Shown piece after piece: positions 1 through 6,265 of a DNA stretch of 13,184 nucleotides. The position numbers were made by a program, and so were the translations under genes. Each line of letters begins with the position of its first letter. Position 1 is the stretch's first letter. Source of the stretch: Treponema sp. (lineage in GTDB: Bacteria > Spirochaetota > Spirochaetia > Treponematales > Treponemataceae); contig JAFPCT010000206.1 of the NCBI GenBank assembly GCA_017390125.1, positions 1-13,184 on the forward strand. Reading direction: 5' to 3'. Below the pieces are notes generated by a model. That model searched no databases. It saw only the letters and a list, made by a program, of their open reading frames with translations, and was not told the origin of the DNA.

Positions 1-1101
1 TTCAAGTTTCTTTGGATTAAAAATTGACCAGAAAATTTTTTCCGATTCTTTTCGCAGTGAAAAGGAACTTTTGTAATATTTACTTATCTTAGGATAAACC
101 TTCGTCAGGAGCCGGGTTATCATCATAGGAATGAAATAGCCGGTTTCAAAAGGATAATAAGGTCGTTCCATCAACCTCTGATAGATTTCGTTTATGCGCG
201 GAATATAGCTGTCCTCATAAACGTCTTTCGGAACATTCCATCTGTTTGCAAAAACCCTTGTATTTCCGAACTTTTTAAAATTCCAGTTGCCTTTCCGCAT
301 AGGAACAGTCGGAACAATGTCTTCCGGACTTACGATATTCCAGATGAAATCATATCTGGCGTCTTCTGTTTTTTCTTCCTGGGAAACATTTGGAGTGGCA
401 AAGGTGTATATAAAAAGATTTTCCGGCTTGAAGTAGCCTTCCTCCACAAGATTCGCACCCATGAGGTTTGCCACGGCAGCACCACGGCTGTGACCTGTAA
501 TCAGGAAGTAAGATTCATCCGGATTGATTTTCATTTTCAGAAGGTAGTAGATAAATTCTTTGTGCACCTTGGTCTCTGCAAGGAAAAACCCTTCGTGAAC
601 AAGGGTCTCCTTTCTGGAAGAATCCGCTACGTTTACGTTTGAAATCCATTCGTTGGCACTGAAAGGAGTTCCCCGGATAACAACAAAAACCAGAGTTTTT
701 TTGACGCCGCCCTTTAATGTAATTTCTTTTGAAGCAAAACTGAATGCAACCTGATTGTTTCCAAAGCCGGCTGCGTTGTAGTCAATGTCGTAATGAAATT
801 CCATCTTGGAATCAGGGACGCCCAGCTTTCTGAATACGTTTTTTATCTGAGTCAGCTGGGGATCAGCGGATTCGTTTACATAGGATACTTCAGAAAGAAT
901 GCAGGCCATCCGTGCAATCCCGTGATTGTACTGGTTTGAAGGAGTTGTTGAAAACCAGTTTTCATCCCAATCCACGGTAAAGTCCACAGGCGTTTCGCGG
1001 CCAGTTTCCTCTGCGTTGATCGGGAGAGTAATCCTTTCTGAAAAAGCTGAGAAAGTGAAACAAAAAAATAAAAGGATTGCTGAAAATCCAGTTTTCTTCA
1101 T
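1..1101 (-). CDS. Exported class-3-type lipase (alpha/beta hydrolase), 3' end beyond window
   Basis: The frame is open from ATG 1101 to the left edge (367 codons) and is therefore partial. It starts with a basic-hydrophobic signal peptide (MKKTGFSAILLFF..., about residues 1-22), so the product is probably exported. The nucleophile elbow GHSRGA (residues 203-208, Ser205) and a downstream SPEDIVPTVP stretch (Asp261) fit the Ser and Asp of the catalytic triad of class 3 (fungal-type) lipases, where a DxVP motif follows the elbow by 50-60 residues. No histidine is seen in the roughly 105 residues after Asp261, so the triad His should lie in the missing C-terminus. The start follows the pyrF stop by 21 bp on the same strand, so the two are probably co-transcribed. 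No strong Shine-Dalgarno is seen. The lipase/esterase fold is fairly sure; the substrate is unknown. Confidence 0.8.
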   Translation of the reverse strand, partial: MKKTGFSAILLFFCFTFSAFSERITLPINAEETGRETPVDFTVDWDENWFSTTPSNQYNHGIARMACILSEVSYVNESADPQLTQIKNVFRKLGVPDSKMEFHYDIDYNAAGFGNNQVAFSFASKEITLKGGVKKTLVFVVIRGTPFSANEWISNVNVADSSRKETLVHEGFFLAETKVHKEFIYYLLKMKINPDESYFLITGHSRGAAVANLMGANLVEEGYFKPENLFIYTFATPNVSQEEKTEDARYDFIWNIVSPEDIVPTVPMRKGNWNFKKFGNTRVFANRWNVPKDVYEDSYIPRINEIYQRLMERPYYPFETGYFIPMMITRLLTKVYPKISKYYKSSFSLRKESEKIFWSIFNPKKLE

Positions 1102-1122
1102 GCCTGCATTTTTCCCGCTGCT

Positions 1123-2052
1123 TTAGAGGGCTGCTTTTGCACTGAGCAGATCCTGCTTACTGAAGAGCGCAGTCTCACTTGCAGCATCTGCAATGTCAGC
1201 AAGGGAAAGAGAGTTTTCTTCGCGGCGGGCAGCAAGTTTTTCTAATTTTTTCCATGCACACAGAATTCCGCGGCTGGAGTTTACAGTTCCACCGGCTTTA
1301 TCAAGCAATGTTGCGGCAATTCTTGCAGCTCCACCCTGAGCACCATATCCAGGAATAAGGAAGAATGTTTCCGGATAAGCGTCGCGGATACGGCGTGCAT
1401 CTGCTTCATGGGTAGCTCCGACAACAGCTCCAATAGGGCCGCATGTCTGATCAGGATATTTTTCTTTGAATGAATTGTTTATTCGTGCAATCTCAGCACC
1501 AACTCGGTCAAGAAGAAGACCGCCGTTCTTGAGTTCCTGATGCTCAATATCTGTCATTCCAGGGTTTGAAGTGCAAAGCAGAACAAATGCTCCCTTGCCT
1601 TCCTTTTCCGGAGCAGAATATTTTGTAAACGGCTCAAGAGTATCGAATCCCATGTAAGGGTTCACAGTAATCAAGTCAGTCTCAAAATCGCCGGTAAAAT
1701 GGGCTCTTGCATAGGCATCTGCTGTAGCCGCAATGTCACCGCGCTTAATGTCCGAAATTACAACAAGACCTGCTTCCTTTACGGCCTGCAGTGTCTGAGC
1801 ATAAACTTTCAGCCCTTTAAGTCCCATGGCCTCATAGTAGGCAATCTGAACTTTGCAGCAGCATGCACTTTTTTCTGCCGCTATACGACGGATGATTTCT
1901 TTATTATACATGAGCACGGCTTCTTCCGCAGAGCCGACTGCTTTTATTACTGATTCCGGCAAGTAAGAAGGATCTGTATCCAACCCAACACACAAAGGCC
2001 CGTTTACGGCCGCCAATTCCTGCAATTCCTGCATCTTATGTTTTGTAACCAT
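1123..2052 (-). CDS. pyrF: Orotidine 5'-phosphate decarboxylase (type 2)
   Basis: This cytoplasmic enzyme converts orotidine 5'-phosphate to UMP, the last step of de novo pyrimidine synthesis. Hallmarks are the N-terminal GPLCVGLDTDP strand, the catalytic DIKRGD signature (Asp101, Lys103, Asp106, numbered from ATG 2052), TVNPYMG, and the phosphate-binding C-terminal part with GAVVGATHEA and IPGYGAQGG. The sequence and the length of 309 residues match the longer type 2 family rather than the E. coli type. The frame can be extended to a TTG at 2070, but ATG 2052 (MVTKHKMQEL) or the internal ATG 2034 are better starts; none has a clear Shine-Dalgarno. It diverges from the lipoprotein gene at 2161 and is followed by the lipase gene after 21 bp. 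No other pyrimidine gene is in the window. Confidence 0.93.
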   Translation of the reverse strand: MVTKHKMQELQELAAVNGPLCVGLDTDPSYLPESVIKAVGSAEEAVLMYNKEIIRRIAAEKSACCCKVQIAYYEAMGLKGLKVYAQTLQAVKEAGLVVISDIKRGDIAATADAYARAHFTGDFETDLITVNPYMGFDTLEPFTKYSAPEKEGKGAFVLLCTSNPGMTDIEHQELKNGGLLLDRVGAEIARINNSFKEKYPDQTCGPIGAVVGATHEADARRIRDAYPETFFLIPGYGAQGGAARIAATLLDKAGGTVNSSRGILCAWKKLEKLAARREENSLSLADIADAASETALFSKQDLLSAKAAL

Positions 2053-2160
2053 AGTCACATCATAGAACAAATCAGATTTTTTGTAACGCTATTTTTGCTT
2101 AGTAGTTGTAAAATATGTACAGAGAAAACAATGATTCTAGATGCTAATTGAGGAATACTT

Positions 2161-3951
2161 ATGAGAAAGATTTTACGGCTTGCCTGCACTGCATTTATTG
2201 CCGGAATACTGTCCGGCTGCAACGATTCTGTTGATTCAGCCTCGGCCCTTACCTCCCTGATCCTGTGCGAAAAACTTTCTGAATATTCTACGACCACAAA
2301 AACCTGGTCCTATTCAGGAAATGACATAAGTGGTAAAAAAATCTATCTTGCGAAAGTAAATCCGACTGAAAACGTCATTAAAAACCAGCTGTATGTAAGA
2401 AGCGCAGAAAACGTAAATCTGAATGTCACATCATCATCAAGAAATACCGCAGACGAATTTGACATGAACGAAATCATCACTGACACAGACATTACGACTT
2501 ATGAAAACAGCATGAAAATGCGGGACAGTTTGATTATTCCCGAAGAACTGAAAGTGGCTCTGCATACTGCAAAGATAAGCCAATCAACAGATCTTTCTAG
2601 AGGAAACAGCTCAATTGAAGAGGCATATAATGTGGGCGACACACGCAGCATAAATGTAATAACATACTACAATTCAACTACCGGTGATGAAACATTTTCA
2701 GCTGAAGAATCCACTCTCTATGCAAAGACAGACAACGTATATGTCTGGGTCGTTGAACGCTATAAAAATCCCTATGTAAAAAATTCTGACGGAAGCATAG
2801 AAAGAAAAGCCGTGACAACAGAAGCGGCAGAAAACCTTGCAAAAAAAATGGAAGACATATACCAGTACATCTGCCATGTAGAAGTTCCGAAGCCGGATAA
2901 AATCTATGACTTTGAATCAAACACTAGTTTTATAGCCTATGACATGAACGAATACAGCACCACAGGAAATAAAATTAATGTAGTAATAACAGACTGTTTC
3001 GCAAGCAATTCCGAAACCTCTCAGACCAATGGTACTATCGGTGTAACTTTCCTGATTGACTTGTTCATGGGAAAAACAGACATAACACAATATTCCAACT
3101 GCGGAAATTATTTTTATCTGGATTCCTATTATTCAGTTACAGATGAAAATGAATCAATCTCTACCCTCGCTCATGAATTCCAGCATCTGCTTGCCTTTAA
3201 CTACAAGGTACTTGCAAAAAATTCACTGGCATTGCTGTATGAAACCGGCTACAACGAAATGCTTTCCATGCTTACAGAAGACATGATGTCCGATTATCTA
3301 GGGCTTACAGACGAAAACAAACCATTGCAGAGGCTGCCAATATTCAACAATTACTATTACCTGACCGGAGTTATGGAATACAACTCTTACGACAATCTGT
3401 ATCTAAGCGCTTCATACTCAAATGCCTATGCCTTCGGTGCATGGCTTGCACGAAACTTCGGAGGTACAAAAATAATTCACTCAATGACAAATGATGAATA
3501 CTCTGGAATGGAAAGCGTTCAAAATGCCCTGAAAGAAACGACAGGCAATGACTATTCAGTGTCTTCGATTTTGAAAATGTATTCAGAAGCACTGATTTAT
3601 GACGATGTTTCGGCAGGATATACAAGCTTAAATAAAGATGCTGATACAGGATTTACATACAACGGCTATGAGTACCCGATACAAGCAATTGATCTTTGGG
3701 ATCTTGGAAGCATCCTCAAAAAAAACAGCAATGCCAACAAGAAATATGACGGTCCAAATTATTTTACGGCCAACCAATATTCTTATCTGCGTCCTCACGG
3801 AATCACCCTTCACTATCTTGGAACAGTAAAAACCGGAGCTGAAAACATTACGCTGAATTTTCAAAGCACTGGAACCGGAGAAACCGGCATAACGATAAAT
3901 CCGGAAGACACGAAAGATACGAACGTAAAATACTATGTAATGTTCAAATAA
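2161..3951 (+). CDS. Lipoprotein zinc metalloprotease, peptidase M30 (hyicolysin)-like
   Basis: 596 residues. The N-terminus has a short signal peptide ending in the lipobox LSGC (residues 17-20), so Cys20 is expected to be lipidated and the protein anchored at the cell surface or in the periplasm. HEFQH (His338, Glu339, His342) is a gluzincin-type HExxH motif, and the YETGYNEMLSML stretch 24 residues on supplies Glu366 as a likely third zinc ligand, an arrangement resembling M30 peptidases. A Ser/Thr/Asn-rich region precedes the catalytic part, and the C-terminus is rich in Thr, Gly and Asn, as in extracellular proteins. The start follows TGAGGAA with 6-8 nt spacing. The gene is monocistronic, with a strong terminator starting at its stop codon. 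The metalloprotease class is well supported; the family assignment is from motif and context only, and the substrate is unknown. Confidence 0.72.
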   Translation: MRKILRLACTAFIAGILSGCNDSVDSASALTSLILCEKLSEYSTTTKTWSYSGNDISGKKIYLAKVNPTENVIKNQLYVRSAENVNLNVTSSSRNTADEFDMNEIITDTDITTYENSMKMRDSLIIPEELKVALHTAKISQSTDLSRGNSSIEEAYNVGDTRSINVITYYNSTTGDETFSAEESTLYAKTDNVYVWVVERYKNPYVKNSDGSIERKAVTTEAAENLAKKMEDIYQYICHVEVPKPDKIYDFESNTSFIAYDMNEYSTTGNKINVVITDCFASNSETSQTNGTIGVTFLIDLFMGKTDITQYSNCGNYFYLDSYYSVTDENESISTLAHEFQHLLAFNYKVLAKNSLALLYETGYNEMLSMLTEDMMSDYLGLTDENKPLQRLPIFNNYYYLTGVMEYNSYDNLYLSASYSNAYAFGAWLARNFGGTKIIHSMTNDEYSGMESVQNALKETTGNDYSVSSILKMYSEALIYDDVSAGYTSLNKDADTGFTYNGYEYPIQAIDLWDLGSILKKNSNANKKYDGPNYFTANQYSYLRPHGITLHYLGTVKTGAENITLNFQSTGTGETGITINPEDTKDTNVKYYVMFK

Positions 3952-4007
3952 AAAATGGCTGTCCTTTGCGAGGCTTCTGAAGTGCTCTCTGGGACAGCCA
4001 TTTTTTT
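3951..4007. terminator. Bidirectional rho-independent terminator
   Basis: TGGCTGTCC (3956-3964) pairs perfectly with GGACAGCCA (3992-4000), and the flanking A5 and T5 extend it to 14 bp. The 27-nt loop is unusually long. A T7 tract follows on the plus strand, and the A tract gives the equivalent U tail on the minus strand. It lies between the convergent lipoprotein and S1-domain genes and begins at the last base of the lipoprotein stop codon, so it should end transcription from both sides. Confidence 0.9.
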
Positions 4008-4020
4008 CAACCTACTGCAG

Positions 4021-5118
4021 CTATTTCTTTAACAGGGCTGCAAACGGATTGTAGGTGTCTCCGTCATCATCTGAATGAATTGAAAAATATTCACTGGCCT
4101 CATCATCCTGTTCTGTGCTTGTACTAGGAACAAGAGAAATGCGGCGGTTTTCAGCGTCAATTTCCTTGATTGTTACAGACATTTCATCACCAACCTTAAA
4201 CTTCTTCTTAAGGTTTGTATTGCGGTCAACGCCTTCAAGCGCAGAAATGTGCACAAGACCGTCTATTCCGCTTTCAAGGTTTATGAATACACCAAAATCT
4301 GCTACACGGCTGATTTTTCCGTTAATTTTCTGACCTTTTGAAAAACGTTCTGCAACAGTCTCCCACGGGCTTTTGATAAGGGCTTTCATGCTTACAGAAA
4401 CACGCTCACGGTCCCAGTCTGCATTGATTACTTTTGCAGTAATTTCCTGTCCGACTTCAAGAACCTTTGAAAGGTCTGTTACGCGCTCAAGCGAAACTTC
4501 TGAAATTGGAAGAAGAGCCTGAAAACCTTTGATGTCTACGAATGCACCGAAAGACAGAAGTGATTTTACAGTTCCAGTTACGATTGAGCCGACTGCAATC
4601 TTCTGGCTTAAGCCTGCAAGCTGACCTTGATGCTCTGCTTCAAGAACCTTGCGGTTTGAAACAAGAACGTTCTTTCCGCCTTCCTTGTATTCCTGAATTA
4701 TGAAAGTAAGAGTTCTGCCGATGAAATATGAAGGTTCTTCCTTCTGGCGGAAACCCATCTGAGAATACGGACAGAAAGCACGTTTTCCGCCGACTGTTAC
4801 CTCGTAGCCGCCCTTTATTTCTTTCTCAACATGACCTTCAACCGGAATGCGGTTTTTGAATGCATTCTCAAGCATTGAATCATCAGCGTCGTTTCCGCCG
4901 ATCTTTGTTGTGAAACGCATTTCACCGCCTTTTTCGCCAAGGAAGTAAGCCTTTATTTTGTCGCCTTCTTTTATTGAAAGATTACCGTTTTCATCTGCAA
5001 ATTCTGCGCTGGAAATTACACCTTCACTTTTTGCGCTCATGTCAATAAATACAGTGTCGCCGTTAATTGCAACTACAGTAGATTCTATTTCCTGACCCGG
5101 AGTTAATTTTTCAAACAT
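4021..5118 (-). CDS. Protein of four S1 RNA-binding domains (S1-like)
   Basis: 365 residues made of four consecutive OB-fold S1 repeats: about 6-73, 88-158 (the most divergent), 175-247 (GTVKSLLSFGAFVDI) and 262-331 (GKISRVADFGVFINL...GLVHIS), then an Asp/Glu/Ser-rich acidic tail (about 335-358). Repeats 3 and 4 carry the F-G-x-F and hydrophobic-HIS/PIS surface typical of RNA-binding S1 domains. It is probably a cytoplasmic RNA- or ribosome-associated protein. It is shorter than the six-repeat ribosomal protein S1 of proteobacteria, so it may be either the S1 of this organism or a paralogue; the window cannot decide. The start follows an AAGAGGAA Shine-Dalgarno with about 9 nt spacing. It is monocistronic here and shares the terminator at 3951-4007. 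Confidence 0.85.
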   Translation of the reverse strand: MFEKLTPGQEIESTVVAINGDTVFIDMSAKSEGVISSAEFADENGNLSIKEGDKIKAYFLGEKGGEMRFTTKIGGNDADDSMLENAFKNRIPVEGHVEKEIKGGYEVTVGGKRAFCPYSQMGFRQKEEPSYFIGRTLTFIIQEYKEGGKNVLVSNRKVLEAEHQGQLAGLSQKIAVGSIVTGTVKSLLSFGAFVDIKGFQALLPISEVSLERVTDLSKVLEVGQEITAKVINADWDRERVSVSMKALIKSPWETVAERFSKGQKINGKISRVADFGVFINLESGIDGLVHISALEGVDRNTNLKKKFKVGDEMSVTIKEIDAENRRISLVPSTSTEQDDEASEYFSIHSDDDGDTYNPFAALLKK

Positions 5119-5140
5119 ATTCTTTTTTCCTCTTATGTAA

Positions 5141-5169
5141 ATAATATAAAAAAAATAGCTCCCAGTCGA
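5141..5169 (-). promoter_or_regulatory. Candidate sigma-70-type promoter for the S1-domain gene
   Basis: Reading the minus strand, TCGACT (5169-5164, 4 of 6 matches to TTGACA) is followed after 17 bp by TATTAT (5146-5141, 5 of 6 matches to TATAAT). The predicted transcript would start near 5134, right at the Shine-Dalgarno of the S1 gene, giving a very short leader. That, and the general A/T richness, lowers confidence. Confidence 0.35.
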
Positions 5170-5281
5170 GTATCGGCGTACAAAACCCCACCCTAGCGTG
5201 CTGCACTCTGCTTATGGCAAGGGAACTATTGAATCTGTCGCTTTCGCGACCTGATTGAACTAATCTCGGAATTGCACCCTT
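5170..5281. other. Structured intergenic block with inverted repeats, function unknown
   Basis: This stretch is richer in G and C than the AT-rich promoter DNA on both sides and holds several inverted repeats. GTCGC (5237-5241) and GCGAC (5246-5250) form a 5-bp stem with a TTTC loop, extended by AATC/GATT (5232-5235/5253-5256) across a small internal bulge. Outside that, AAGGG (5218-5222) can pair with CCCTT (5277-5281). Upstream, CCCT-A-GC can pair with GC-A-AGGG near 5200-5222, which would compete with the outer stem. No T tract follows, so it is not a normal terminator. It could be a small RNA, a 5' leader element or a dispersed repeat. Confidence 0.35.
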
Positions 5282-5300
5282 AGAATCATAATGTTATAAT
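5272..5300 (+). promoter_or_regulatory. Promoter of the hemolysin III-like gene
   Basis: TTGCAC (5272-5277) is followed after exactly 17 bp by a consensus TATAAT (5295-5300), placing the transcript start near 5307. The gene starts at 5340 behind GGAG (5330-5333), 6 nt before the ATG. The -10 box is perfect; the -35 box matches only in TTG. Confidence 0.55.
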
Positions 5301-5308
5301 ATTATAAC
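5293..5308. repeat. 16-bp perfect palindrome over the -10 box
   Basis: GTTATAATATTATAAC is its own reverse complement and contains the TATAAT -10 box and the expected transcript start. It could be an operator for a dimeric repressor, or it could be an accident of A/T-only sequence; only its outermost base pair is G/C. Confidence 0.45.
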
Positions 5309-5339
5309 TGACGAAAACTTTATCCGCATGGAGTAGACA

Positions 5340-6257
5340 ATGACTAGAGAAGACGCTGTTGCCATCAAAGCTGTTAGAAAATCAACTTTGAAATCCTTGA
5401 AACTTAAGAAAAGGCTCAGAATCAGCCAGATTAAAAAGGAAGCTGAGACAAAAATCCGAGAAATAAACATTCAGTATGCAGATGATCCTGAGCGCCTTAA
5501 GGCAAAATATGCTGCGGCAGACTATGCCCGCTCTGAAAAGGCAAAAAGAAGGGCAGAAGCAAAAATCGCCAGGGAAAAGAAGCATCAGGAATTCCTCAGA
5601 AGCCTGCGGCATTACACATTGGGCGAAGAAATTTTCAGTTCTGTTGTCCAGGGAATTGGTGCCGGGCTCTTCATCGCCGCTACAGTTCTCCTTATAGTTG
5701 CGGCTACTGTAAAAGTTCCGGAAGATTCAAAAACAGTATATACAGCCTTGTTCGCTTCATTTGGCGGCGTAATGGTTTTGAACTATATAATGTCGGTTCT
5801 GCATCACGCCCTTACGAACCATTCTGCAAAAGAAGTATTCAAAAGACTGTGCCGTGTCTGCATTTACCTTGTAATTGCAAGCAGCCTTATGATTTATTCG
5901 TATACAGCAGTCCGCCAGCAGGCAGTTGAGCCGCTTTACGCCCTGATTATTCTTGGAATAGCGGGAATCATCTGTCTGGTAGGTATTTTCATGTATGCTA
6001 TCGGCGGAACCCGCATGGAAATCGTAAACATCGTATTCAACGGCGTTTTGGGATGGGCATGTCTGTTCATCTGTGCACGCCTTTACCATGCGATTACACC
6101 TAAAAGCTTCGGAATGCTGGTTATAAGCGGCGTTCTGTTTACTACCGGTCTGGTTTTCTGCAGCATAAGAAGGGCAAAATTCCTGCACGCAATAGGAGAC
6201 CTTATCGTTCTTACCGCAAGCGTATACATGTTCTTCTCTTTCTTCTACCTGTACTAA
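5340..6257 (+). CDS. Hemolysin III/PAQR-like membrane protein with charged N-terminal extension
   Basis: 305 residues in two parts. Residues 1-90 are Lys/Arg/Glu/Ala-rich, without membrane segments, and look helical or coiled-coil. Residues 95-305 form about seven hydrophobic segments resembling the HlyIII (PAQR) family: GEEIFSSVVQGIGAG opens the core, S152xxxH156 (SVLHH) matches the family S-xxx-H motif, KRLCRVCIYLVIASS aligns with the usual RLDH..IYLLIAGT, and KFLHAIGDLIVL aligns with the last-helix HxxxH motif. At the metal-site positions the usual Asp is Cys171 and the last His is Asp287; His156 and His283 remain. Family members are integral membrane proteins of uncertain enzymatic role; the name hemolysin comes from an early B. 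cereus study and does not show toxicity here. ATG 5340 has a good Shine-Dalgarno (GGAG, 6 nt). It converges with hrpB, 8 bp apart. Confidence 0.75.
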   Translation: MTREDAVAIKAVRKSTLKSLKLKKRLRISQIKKEAETKIREINIQYADDPERLKAKYAAADYARSEKAKRRAEAKIAREKKHQEFLRSLRHYTLGEEIFSSVVQGIGAGLFIAATVLLIVAATVKVPEDSKTVYTALFASFGGVMVLNYIMSVLHHALTNHSAKEVFKRLCRVCIYLVIASSLMIYSYTAVRQQAVEPLYALIILGIAGIICLVGIFMYAIGGTRMEIVNIVFNGVLGWACLFICARLYHAITPKSFGMLVISGVLFTTGLVFCSIRRAKFLHAIGDLIVLTASVYMFFSFFYLY

Positions 6258-6265
6258 CCCAGAGA

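Noticed and set aside
926..1126. 66-codon plus-strand frame at the 5' end of the lipase gene
   Set aside because: It lies opposite the signal-peptide region of the lipase and has no start signal or family resemblance.
2053..2160. Promoters for pyrF and for the lipoprotein in the divergent gap
   Set aside because: Several weak hexamer pairs exist (for example TTGCTT-17-TACAGA) but none is better than chance in A/T-rich DNA, so no site is reported.
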